Shown in pieces: positions 10,786 to 19,736 of a stretch of DNA of 25,771 nucleotides. The stretch comes from Monoraphidium neglectum (taxonomy: Eukaryota; Chlorophyta; Chlorophyceae; Sphaeropleales; Selenastraceae), in the NCBI RefSeq assembly GCF_000611645.1, contig NW_014013118.1, forward strand, positions 1-25,771, given 5' to 3'. Position numbers and translations under genes: made by a program. The notes under the pieces are model-generated. The model searched no databases, was not told the DNA's origin, and worked only from the letters and a program-made list of their open reading frames with translations. Position 1 is the first letter of the stretch, and the number at the start of each line of letters is the position of its first letter.

Positions 10786-11326
10786 TGCTTGTTTCTCTGG
10801 ACGGCGCTGTTGCTGATGAATCACAATTACCTGCTTTGAGCCTTTCTAATGCCCCGGTGGCTCCGATGTGCTCGTGGTCCAGTACAGCTGCGTTGCAGCA
10901 GCACGAGGGTCGGGCACCTGAGTGAGTGTGGTGCGTCGGGGGTGATTCGGGGTGAGGAGGCCGTTAAACCTTGAATTGCGCACATTTCCGGATTCACACG
11001 ACCCATGCTTGAATGGTGCGTGCAGGACACCGGACGTCCACCCGGACACCATCAACCACTGAATGATGCGCGGGTTTGCCGCGCTGAAATTACGCACGTC
11101 CATCAATCTTGGTGTTCGAATCAGTCAGAAATCATCATCCCTCAGATTGGAGTGGGAGACCTTACTGTAACGGTGGGGTACGTGGCTGTGCGGTACACCG
11201 CATTATCATGCCCTGCAACTAGCTGCCCGGCCTATGGCACAGGTGTCACCTTACAGGCAACAAGGGCAACATACTGTCAATTGACCATATCACAACACCC
11301 TAATCTTATTGTCAAAGCCCACATAT

Positions 11327-11346
11327 GCATCAGATGTGCACAGCGC
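11327..11346. repeat. Short repeat GCATCAGATGTGCACAGCGC, copy 1
   Basis: The exact 20-mer occurs here, at 16042-16061 and at 16730-16749. The first two are equivalent positions in the duplication units. The third is outside them. Confidence 0.8.
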
Positions 11347-11469
11347 AACATTGCCCCTGCTGGATCGAAGGGTGGGGCTGACAGGCGGGCAATTTGGCCA
11401 ACTGCGCAGCAGCAACAGGGCAGCACAGCACTCACACCTCCTTTTTAGCCAGAGGGCAAAGGCAGGGCC

Positions 11470-11556
11470 CTACCAATAGTCAAGAGAGTTGGTCAGCAGC
11501 GCAATCTGAAGGGGCGTGAGCCCGTCTTCCGTCGCCCGCTGGTTTGTCGCCCGCAT
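11470..11556 (-). pseudogene. Ankyrin-repeat coding relic, unit 1
   Basis: On the minus strand the frame reads ATNQRATEDGLTPLQIALLTN and then runs to TAG at 11470-11472. GxTPLxxA with the preceding acidic residue is the core of an ankyrin repeat. Only about one repeat is left, with no start and no flanking repeats, and the homologous relic in unit 2 has different ends. It is best read as a fragment of a former ankyrin gene carried along in the duplicated segment. It could also be an unannotated terminal exon of a minus-strand gene. Confidence 0.6.
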
Positions 11557-11856
11557 GCGCCGTGACCTGCATGGCAGGGCTTTGTGTAATACCCAACGGG
11601 TCATCATCGCGCGCCGGGTGCTTGAGGGATCTGGGCGGAAGCAGCGGCGGCAAGGCGCGCACGGGGCGCCACGGACGCGGCAGTGGTGGGAGCCTGAAGC
11701 CCGTGGTGTTGCACGCACGGCCACGCAGGTGCCGCGCCTGTCCGCTCGAAATCATCGGCGCAAGGTGTGCGCCAGACGACACCACAAGGGTCAGCCCAAG
11801 GGCGTCACCTGGGATCCCCTCAGCGCCGAGCGGGGGGTCCCTGGGCTCCCCGCACC

Positions 11857-11958
11857 GGTGGGGCAGCAAGAGGATGGGTGGTTGCCCTGACCCATGCGCC
11901 CATCCTTGTCAAAAACTGGGTGCCCAGCGTCCGCTCTGCTCTACTGTACTCTACTCTA
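11857..11958 (+). mobile_element. Short retroposon-like element with (CTCTA)n tail, copy 1
   Basis: The body begins GGTGGGGCAGC, contains GGTTGCCCTGACCC and CTGGGTGCCCAGCG, and ends in a degenerate CTCTA pentamer tail. A related copy lies in opposite orientation at 24757-24872. Unit 2 of the segmental duplication starts directly after this tail, at AGGCTTT. I found no clear target-site duplication for this copy. A body of about 80 bp with a short tandem tail fits a SINE, or the 3' end of a LINE. Confidence 0.6.
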
Positions 11959-11998
11959 GGCTTTGATTGTCAGGCTCGACAGCTCATGCATCAGATAT

Positions 11999-12003
11999 TT
12001 ACA
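11999..12003 (-). terminator. Candidate TGTAA polyadenylation signal of gene B
   Basis: TTACA on plus is TGTAA on minus, about 730 nt downstream of the gene B stop. It is in the place corresponding to 7657-7661 of unit 1. Confidence 0.5.
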
Positions 12004-12731
12004 CGTACGGGTCGTATCTGACAAGGCAGGAACAGCAGGACGTGCCCACGCTTTGCAGTGGGTGGAATGAACAGGGTGGTGTGCAAGCTGCATCGCAGCA
12101 GCTAGTGCAGCACCGACGGCCGCAGCTGGCGCTCGAGGGGGCCGAGTACACGGGGCCACGGCAGTGTGCAAGCCACGCATATAAGGTGTACTGCAACACG
12201 TGCACAGCCACAAAAGTATGAGCCAGCCTCGCGGCTGGGCTCTGCAGTATGCACAAAATGCACGACGGCCTATAAACAGCGCACATACCCTCTTGACAGT
12301 GCAATGCACGGGCGGTTTGCTAGTGTGTGGAGTGGAAGAACATGACCAGATTGGCACGACCCGCTGTTTGCATGGCAAAACAGGCGGTCAACAATATCAT
12401 CACCACACCTCAAAATGAAACGTGCACCTGTTTGCAGTGCAAATGGACGTTGTGCGCACGTGGATGGATGTACGCAAGAAACCAACCAGCTTCGCACACG
12501 TTGCGCAGCGGCAGAAGCGGTGGCAAGAACAGTACACAGGGATAAAGAGAATGGTGGAAAATGCAGTGCATGTGCAGTTGCCGCAATGCACTACCAAAAT
12601 TTTGGGACAGTTTGTCGTACGGGAGTGCAAACAGTACGCTCAGGTCAAAGGAACGAAACAGGGTCAGCGGATGGGGATGCCCATCATGCACGACGCGACC
12701 GCACGTATGGCGTTCAGCCCACAGAGATGTG

Positions 12732-14933
12732 TCACGGGTTGCGATCCTTCTCCACGTTCAGCCTGGCCGGCATGGCGTTGCCGGCCCAGCCGCTGCTCCC
12801 CGCCTGAGACACCGCCAGCGCCTCGCCGGCGGCGGCGACGGCGACGGGGCCGCCGGTCCCGCTGACGCCGTAGGCGACTGCATCGAACGTCTGGGCGCCG
12901 GCGAACGAGGTCTGGCCGCCGAAGCCAGAGTCGCCAAAGCCGCCATAAGAGCTGCTGTCGGAGCCGCGGGAGCCGCCGCCCCTCCTGCCACCGCTGCCGC
13001 CACCACCGCCGCCGCGGCGGCCGCCAATGGAGTCGGCACGGTCAAGGCCGTTGGAGGTCACCTGCGGGCACGCAAGGTTGTTGGAGGTGTCAGGACAGAC
13101 GCGATGAAGCGTAAACATGGCAAAAAGTTGAAAGCCTGAAGTCCCCAAAATGATATCGCGCGGCTGTGCTGCAGTGCATGCAGCGCGATGGAAAGTCAGC
13201 CCTGCCCCGAAGCTGGTGCGGCAGCGTATTGCTATTGCGCAGGGTGATGCGGAAATTGCCCGGTGGTCAGAAATGCGAGAGACCAGCGGCTGGGCCGCAT
13301 AATCATGCACTCACTTGACCGGCGACGGCGCTGCTGAACTGGCCTTGGTAGGGCCCGCCACCCAGCCTCTCGCTCGCGTCGGAGTTGGACGCCGCAAGGG
13401 AGCCGCCGTACCTGTCAAGGGGGTGCAGGCGGGAGGGNNNNNNNNNNNNNNNNNNNNNNNNNNNNNNNNNNNNNNNNNNNNNNNNNNNNNNNNNNNNNNN
13501 NNNNNNNNNNNNNNNNNNNNNNNNNNNNNNNNNNNNNNNNNNNNNNNNNNNNNNNNNNNNNNNNNNNNNNNNNNNNNNNNNNNNNNNNNNNNNNNNNNNN
13601 NNNNNNNNNNNNNNNNNNNNNNNNNNNNNNNNNNNNNNNNNNNNNNNNNNNNNNNNNNNNNNNNNNNNNNNNNNNNNNNNNNNNNNNNNNNNNNNNNNNN
13701 NNNNNNNNNNNNNNNNNNNNNNNNNNNNNNNNNNNNNNNNNNNNNNNNNNNNNNNNNNNNNNNNNNNNNNNNNNNNNNNNNNNNNNNNNNNNNNNNNNNN
13801 NNNNNNNNNNNNNNNNNNNNNNNNNNNNNNNNNNNNNNNNNNNNNNNNNNNNNNNNNNNNNNNNNNNNGGGAGCCGCCGTACCTGTCAAGGGGGTGCAGG
13901 CGGGAAGGGTGAGCGGCGGCAAGCTGTGCGCGGCACTGTGCCTTATATCGACCACATTCGTGTTGTCAGGCTGCAAGCAAGGCTACAAAAACACTTGCCG
14001 CAGGGCATGGCGGGCCCCCATTGGCCGCCCTGATCCTTTTACTCACAGGCCAGTCGCGTCGCCGATGGCAGTGGCGCGAGAGCCGCCGCCCACGTAGTAT
14101 GCGCTCGGCGCCGCCACGGCCACCGCCGCGCCCCCCGAGCCGTACGTGGACGCGGCCGCTATGTTGCCGGTGGAGACGATGGGCAGCTCGCCCAGGCCCG
14201 ACTGCAGGGCCCCGCCATTCCCTGCTCCACCGGTGGCGACGCGGCCAGTAGGGCCGGGCAGCAGGCTGCCGGCGGAGGTGACGCGGCCAGACTGCACGAA
14301 GACGCCTGTGGGAGGGGCGCGGATGGGGGCCGTAAGCAGGTGCACTGCAGAGCAAACGCCTCCGCTTTTGTGACAGCCGCGTGTTTAAAAAAATGCGAGG
14401 TCCTGCGACACCGCCAGACCTTCTGGTGCGGGGCCCTCTGCGGGGGACGCACGAGCACGCAGGCGGGCCCGCCCACGCACCTGCGCTGTTGGGGTTGGCG
14501 AGCGCGGCCGCCTGGCCGCCGTTGGAGCCGACTGTCGTCGCCAGCGTCGGCGCGTAGGCAGGGTTCTGCCGCACAACCTCGGACTGGACGATCTGGCGCA
14601 GCAGGCGCGCCGCGTCGCTGCCACCTGCAAGACCATGCGATGTTGGGATTAGTTGAGTTGTGAGTTGAACACCAGCTTCGCTTGCAGCACTGCCAGGGCC
14701 GCCTTGTTGGGGGCAAAGGGGCAAGCGCTTCTCCTGGAGAAGCCCACTGCGCCAACTGTGCTGCTGCTTTAGGACTCACAAGCAAATTAGATACAGCGGT
14801 GTGCGGTGCCAGGCAGGAGCAGGCAGGTAAGCTGGTGCAGTTCAGGCAGGGGTCTCGCAGCGACGCAAGGTCGCCACGCACCTGTGACCGCCAGGAGCAC
14901 CAGCACGAGCAGCAAGCGCTGCATGCCTTGCAT
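12732..14933 (-). CDS. Gene B: secreted Gly/Ala/Ser-rich protein, close paralogue of A (assembly gap inside)
   Basis: The function is unknown, as for A. Exons (minus) are 14882-14933, 14481-14624, 14047-14305, 13315-13411 and 12732-13061, again 293 aa and again in phase at every junction. The signal peptide is identical to that of A. Exon 3 is one codon shorter (GGAGNGG) and exon 5 one codon longer than in A. Substitutions are scattered, such as VTSAGSLLPG against VASAGDLLPG and VTSNGL against VASNGL. The RG/G-rich stretch and the C-terminal AAGEALAVSQAG are kept. A 431-N gap falls between exon 4 and exon 3, and the first 14 coding bases of exon 4 appear a second time on the other side of it (13869-13882). 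The gap is probably artificial, and the gene is then intact with a 164-nt intron 3. Confidence 0.78.
13438..13868. other. Assembly gap (431 N)
   Basis: The run of N separates two contig ends that carry the same sequence: 13398-13437 on the left and 13869-13909 on the right, starting GGGAGCCGCCGTACCTGTCA, with one extra A in the right copy near the end. Gene A has this sequence once, uninterrupted. Confidence 0.97.
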
Positions 14934-15403
14934 ATGCCCCGTTCTAGTGTGGTGAGTCGTCCTCAGAGTGGACACTCTTGTTGGGTGGGCTGGAGGAAGG
15001 CCACTGCCCTTGGTTTGGTGACCCTCTCCGATGTTGGCTAGATCTGCAGCGTTGCGCAGAAGAGGATTGATGTGGAGATTTAGCAGACAGCAGGTGAGAA
15101 TGGGCCATCAGATAGGCGCACGCAGCCCTGTCATGTTTTACACGCCGGCCCAACCAGCGGCGCCTGTTGTCGGCGGTTCATCAACCATCGGCACTGTGCA
15201 GCAACGCGGGCGCCCGCAGTGGGTGCGCAGCCTAGTACGTTTATAAGGCAGCACGCTGCGCCCAACCGGCTACCATGGAACCATCTTCGTGCTGGCAAGG
15301 CTTCCGCCCCGGCCAACTCACCGGTTGTTGTTGAAGCGTGCCTCGTGCGGGATGTTGTGATAGCACAAGCAGTTGGTACGATACGGTTACTAGGTGTGTG
15401 GCT

Positions 15404-15411
15404 TATTTATA
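15404..15411 (-). promoter_or_regulatory. TATA box of gene B
   Basis: The minus strand reads TATAAATA, a textbook TATA box, about 475 nt upstream of the gene B ATG and at the same place relative to the 58-nt block as in unit 1. Confidence 0.6.
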
Positions 15412-15464
15412 CTAGACGCTTGTTTTCAAAAAACAGTCTGCGGGCCGCAAAGACGGGTCGCTTG

Positions 15465-15522
15465 AGAAGCCGGCCGAGCTAGCTAGGGTCGAATGACGAC
15501 GGGCACTGGATCGGTGTATGAC
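15465..15522 (-). promoter_or_regulatory. Conserved 58-nt upstream block, copy 2
   Basis: This is the counterpart of 10728-10785 with one difference (G for A after CTAGCTAGG). It lies about 53 bp upstream of the gene B TATA box. Confidence 0.55.
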
Positions 15523-16041
15523 ACTTGAATCGCGAGTCGACGCTGTTGTTGATGAATGGCAATCACCTGCTTTGAACCTTTTTTAGGGCCCCGGTGGCTT
15601 TGATGTGCTGATGGTCCAGCACAGCTGCACGGCAGCAGCACGAGGGGTCGGGCACCAGAGTGGTTGTGGTGTGTCGGGGGTGATTCGGGGTGAGGAGGCC
15701 GCCGAAAGCCTCAAATTGTGCATAATTGTCCACTTTTGACGACCCATAGCTCAATGGTGCGCGCAGGACACCCGGACACCCGCAACCACCGAACGATGCG
15801 GGCGTTTGCCGCGCTGAAAGCACGCGCGACCGTCCAACTCGGTGTTAGTTTCTCTCAGAAATTATCAATTCGCAAACTGGAGTGGGAGACCCTCACTGTG
15901 GCTGTGGGGTCAGAACAAGTGTGACCTGCAAGCAGCTGGCATGTGGTACTGTGCAGGTGCCACCTTAACATACAGGCAACAAGGGTAACATACTGTCCCC
16001 CATATCACAGCACTCTTTTCTTGTGGTGCAAGCCCACTTGT

Positions 16042-16061
16042 GCATCAGATGTGCACAGCGC
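16042..16061. repeat. Short repeat GCATCAGATGTGCACAGCGC, copy 2
   Basis: Exact match to copies 1 and 3. Similarity to copy 3 extends on both sides to about 55 bp, including GTGGTG upstream and ACCATCGTCCC downstream. Confidence 0.8.
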
Positions 16062-16198
16062 ACCATCGTCCCGGCTGGTGCTTGTGGGGGTCTGGGGGAG
16101 GGTCGGGCGGATGGGCGGACGATTTGGATTGCTGCGTGGCAGCATCAGGGCAGCACAGCATGCACAACTTATTTTCAATAAGAGGGCAAAGGCGGAGC

Positions 16199-16303
16199 TC
16201 AGGAGTTGACAGAGTTGGTCAGCGGCGCAATCTGAAGGGGCGTGAGCCCATCTTCTGCTACCCGCTGGTCTACATTCGCCCCCTTGGCAGTAGCAGCCTT
16301 CAC
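16199..16303 (-). pseudogene. Ankyrin-repeat coding relic, unit 2
   Basis: On the minus strand 34 codons read VKAATAKGANVDQRVAED followed by GLTPLQIAPLTNSVNS and TGA at 16199-16201. KGANVDQR-x-EDGLTPLQIA matches the ankyrin consensus from the end of one repeat (AKGANVD) into the next (DGxTPLxxA). Upstream, the reading continues in another frame (TAAQEIEFG), suggesting a frameshift or a lost splice site. No full-length ankyrin gene can be built around it. It is the better preserved of the two relics. Confidence 0.65.
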
Positions 16304-16995
16304 GCGCCATGGGCGACCTTGCCCCGGGTGACACCCTGCTGTGGCCCGAACTCAATTTCCTGTGCCGCTGTGATCACGTCGCTGTCGCGCTCAGGTGAAT
16401 TGTATTGAAAGTATCGATGGAAAGCTTTTGGGCAGGGGGACCCCACTCGCTTGCTCTGTGCACTCGGCTGCTTGTCGCACACTTGTTCCTGTACGGTGAT
16501 TCCCCGGTGAGACGGTGACGGCGGACAACGACAAGGTAGGTGAGGGATAGTTCACTCATGCCCTGGGAAGGAGATGACGAAGATACGTGATGCGGCATGA
16601 ATCAGGACGCTGCAGTCTTGGGGTGAGTGGGGCCGTGGGCAGGGCGGCATCAAGGGTATGCAGTGGGGCCTCCAGGGCGCTGCGACATTGCAAGTGCACA
16701 TCACGCTGCTGTGGTGTGAGCTCACACATGCATCAGATGTGCACAGCGCACCATCGTCCCTGGCTAAAGCGGACTGATTGCTTGAGTCACCCCGCCAATG
16801 ATGAGTCACCCCAACCTGGTCACGCCGCCGCCTGCGACAAGCTGATCGTTACAGCTGTTAACACGAGAGCTATCGCGGCACCTTTTGCAGCAAAAAATGC
16901 GCTCAATGTGTTGACGCGTGTGTGCTACCATAGAGATCACACCGCACCCACTCAGCTCAGCATTCGCAGCAGTCATCTTCAAGGTTGCTGAAGAC
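16304..16995. other. Region between the duplication and the DUF1989 gene
   Basis: This holds the 5' flank of the plus-strand DUF1989 gene, divergent from gene B and the relic. I find no TATA box. The third copy of the CAGATGTGCAC repeat lies at 16730-16749. Open frames here are short and unrecognised. Confidence 0.45.
16730..16749. repeat. Short repeat GCATCAGATGTGCACAGCGC, copy 3
   Basis: This copy lies outside the two duplication units, within a segment of about 55 bp (16711-16765) similar to 16022-16076. It indicates an independent dispersal or a partial third unit. Confidence 0.75.
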
Positions 16996-19736
16996 ATGTC
17001 TGACACGCAGCAGCAGGACAGCGCCAAGGAAACTAGCCGCAAGCATCCCCCCATCGTGTGCTACAATGTTGCGGAGCTGCCGCAGGCAAGCGTGGCTTCA
17101 ACAGTATCAAGTCATAAAGTATCAGAAATGACCTGTCCTCAAAGCTGGGAATACCGCTGCCCGGCAGTGTCACATGGGCCAGCTTCATCACATGGGCCCC
17201 ACCTGATCGGCCTCACACTGCGCGCCTTGCGCCCTTTTCAAGTGAGCCGCCCCCGGCGTGGCGCCTGCAGGTCGACCGAGCCCTGCTGCAGCGCCTGGCG
17301 GATGGCAAGCACGAGGTGGTGCACGAGCTGACCATCCCGCCGCGCGACGGGCGCGCATGGGAGGTCAAGGCCGGGCAGCTGTGGCGCATCACGTGCACCG
17401 AGGGGCCCCAGGTGCACAGCCCTTGCATCGTGGTCTTTATACATCATGGACACACTCGCACATCCCTGAAAATTCACTGGGACCGCCCAGCAGGCAACCA
17501 TGCGGCCCGCTCCTCGCGTTGCAGCGGCCCAGCCCTAAATGCCTGCGAAGGACGGGGCCACCCGGCACTTGCGCTGCCACCCGCCCAGGTTGAACTGCGC
17601 TTCATACCGGCGAGCCCGGTCATACAATGCAACGCAACGCCCTCCGCTCAGGTGGCGGACATGAACGTGTGGGCGCTGCACAACCCCAAAAGGGAGCGCT
17701 TCTACACCAGCAAGACGCGGCAGCTGCACGCGTCGCACCTGACCGTGGGGGACAGGCTGTGGAGCGGCTTCCCGTACCTCCGGCCGCTGGCGACCATTAC
17801 GGCGGACACCATCGCATACGGCATCGACGGCGACGGCGCGGGCGTGCATGACGTCATCGGCAGCAGGTGGGCGCGCCCACGTCCGGCCCCATGGTCGTGG
17901 CCGTGAAGGAAGGGTCGGCCGCCGCCTTGGAGATGCTGACCGGGCGGTCCGCTGCTCGACTGTTGGGATGCTGCCCCACACATGGCGCCGCGGCGCCGCC
18001 CTGAGAAGCTCCGTTTGGACACAGCCAGCGCAGCCAGCACCATGGGCTGAGACGCAGTCTGAAGCTGGTATGCCATGTGCGCACTGAACCACCTCGTGGC
18101 CCCGGCCCAGCCATCGCCTGATCCCTCCTCGCCCACCCCAGGCGCACACACTATGACCTGCTGGCCGCCCCGCTCTTGCATGCCAACCTCCGATGCTGTG
18201 TCACCCCGTTCCTGCACCCCTCCAGGTGCGACCCCTACACCAACTGGCTGCTGACCGGCGCCGACATGAACGTGTGCTGCCACAGCAACCTCACGCGCGC
18301 GGTGGCGGGCTGCGGCCTGGGGGAGGAGGACGTCCACGACGTGCTCAACGTGTTCATGGTGGGCGCTGCTAATTTGTGGGTGATGTATTTATGTGCATGT
18401 GATGATACATGGGTGCGGCCGGCTGGGCGCGGCCGGCTGGATGTTTCCGGGTGGGTGCGGCCGGCTGGGTGCAGCCGGCTGATGCGGCCAACTGGGTGCG
18501 GGCAGGTGGGCCAAACCAGGCGCCTGAGGGCGCTGCTAGTTTGGGCGGTGGTGCTCGGATTGGCACCGGTGTGGCCAGCCGCTTCGTGTCGGCTGTGCTG
18601 AGGAGCCGCCTAAGGGAGGCACGTGTTGCGGCAGGCTTGAGCCTCAGCTTAATTACGCATGCCTCCACATCCGTGCGCATGCATGAGGCCTCCCTCGTGT
18701 GCATGCATGAGGCCTCCCTCGCCAACTTGGCGAGGTTGAACCGGATTGCGTGCGGGCGGCCCTCTCGCAAAATTTTCAAACACCCCTGGCCTCCTGTTCC
18801 CGCCCAAAACAGTGCACTGGATTCACGCGGGACACCAATCAGTACTTCACAAAGCCCAGCCCGGTGAGAGCCGCGGAGGGAGGAGGCTCAGCACCCTCAG
18901 AGTGCCTGAGCAGGGAAGAGAGGTCCCCGCGTGCTCGGGGGTACTGGAGAGCGGTGGGCTTAGCTTGCTTTGGTGCGCAGGTGGCGAAACCCGCACGCGG
19001 TGTTGCGCCCCTGTTGCGAGCGTGCAGGTACGCACCTGCACGCGGTGATCGTGCACAGCCGTCGGCCACCTTGCGTAGCTGCCTTTGGACTCGACCGTCG
19101 CCACCTTGCAAGCCGCTGCCCCTGCAAAGCGCCGCCTCGTCACCCGCGCCGGCCCTTCCCTCACCCTTGGTCCTCCCAAGGTGCGCCCTGGTGACTACAT
19201 CGAATTCCTGGCGGAGACGGACGTGCTGGTGGCTGCCAGCACGTGCCCCCAGGGTGACGTCAGCGTGGCCTGCGGCACTGGCAGGGCACCGACGTGCTAC
19301 CCCCTGGGTGTCCAGGTGCGGCCGCGGGCACGCGCGCGCGCGGGCCTGCAGTGACTATTGATCAAAGGGCAATGGGGCCGGCTGTTGGGAAACGGCGTCA
19401 ATGGGCAAGTGGCTAAGGGTAGGAATTTCGTCGCCTACCAATGCTAGTCAGCAAGCCAGTGTGCACGTGCCTCACCTGCGCTAAGACTGAGTGTGCAGGC
19501 CTGCCTGCTGGGGCGTAAGCCAACCAGTGCACCAGCCAGATGGACGCAAACAAAGTACAGTACATCCAAATCGGCAGCCCCCGGCGCGTGTTTGATCGAG
19601 CAACCGCGCTGCCCGCCACTGCCGGCCGCGCGCCTGTGCTGGCTGCCCTCTGCAGGTCCTGCAGCCGTCTGCCGAGGCGCTGGCCGGCTGGAAGCCAACG
19701 GAGCCTGTCAAGTATGGCGGCAAGCATGGGCTGTAG
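16996..19736 (+). CDS. DUF1989 (urea-carboxylase-associated) family protein, seven exons
   Basis: Exons are 16996-17085, 17271-17411, 17652-17866, 18226-18358, 18813-18863, 19181-19315 and 19656-19736, giving 281 aa with consistent phases. The order of conserved blocks is that of the DUF1989 family (Pfam PF09347): ELTIPPRDGRAWEVKAGQLWRI (about 50-71) and VADMNVWALHNPKRERFYTSKTR (78-100). Next come HLTVGDRLWSG, GVHDVIGSRCDPYTNWLL, NVCCHSNL (about 166-173), DVHDVLNVFM, TGFTRDTNQYFTKPSP, VRPGDYIEFLAETDVLVAASTCPQGD and a terminal GWKP. In bacteria such proteins are often encoded next to urea carboxylase, and a link to urea metabolism is known mainly from that context; the reaction is not established. 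No targeting peptide is evident, so it is likely cytosolic. The first intron begins with GC rather than GT. It converges with the peroxiredoxin gene. Confidence 0.88.
17086..17270 (+). other. GC-AG intron (intron 1 of the DUF1989 gene)
   Basis: The exon ends at CCGCAG and the intron starts GCAAGC, matching the AG|GCAAG consensus of GC-AG introns. The acceptor is GCGCCTGCAG|GTCGAC at 17270. With this donor both exons stay in phase 0, and the join links LPQ to VDRALLQRL. Reading through would put exon 2 out of frame. No GT donor with correct phase is apparent nearby. Confidence 0.65.
18410..18515 (+). repeat. Minisatellite with GGGTGCGGCCGGCT units in DUF1989 intron 4
   Basis: Degenerate units of 14-15 bp around TGCGGCCGGCTGGG repeat about five times. 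They lie within the intron 18359-18812. Confidence 0.75.
18673..18720 (+). repeat. 24-bp direct duplication in DUF1989 intron 4
   Basis: Two adjacent 24-base copies, each containing GCATGCATGAGGCCTCCCTC, differ at one position (GTGC versus GTGT at the start). This is a slippage duplication in the same intron as the minisatellite. Confidence 0.85.

Larger units (their letters stand above)
7615..11556. repeat. Tandem segmental duplication, unit 1
   Basis: The unit holds, from left to right, the 3' flank of gene A with its TGTAA signal, gene A, its promoter, a short CAGATGTGCAC repeat and an ankyrin relic. Every one of these reappears in the same order and orientation in unit 2. Homology starts at AGGCTTT (7615/11957 area) and fades just past the ankyrin relic near 11556. 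Exons are far better conserved between units than introns and flanks; for example intron 2 is 248 nt here and 175 nt in unit 2. Both gene copies therefore look constrained rather than recently amplified. Confidence 0.85.
11959..16303. repeat. Tandem segmental duplication, unit 2
   Basis: This is the second copy of the segment described for unit 1: 3' flank with TGTAA, gene B, TATA box, 58-nt block, CAGATGTGCAC repeat and ankyrin relic. Its apparent extra length comes mostly from the 431-N gap. With the gap and the duplicated 40 nt removed, its length is close to that of unit 1. Confidence 0.85.

Noticed and set aside
13315..13882. Real duplication of exon 4 in gene B
   Set aside because: The repeated part stops exactly at both gap edges and gene A has a single exon 4. 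Overlapping contig ends are the simpler explanation, though this cannot be proved from the window.
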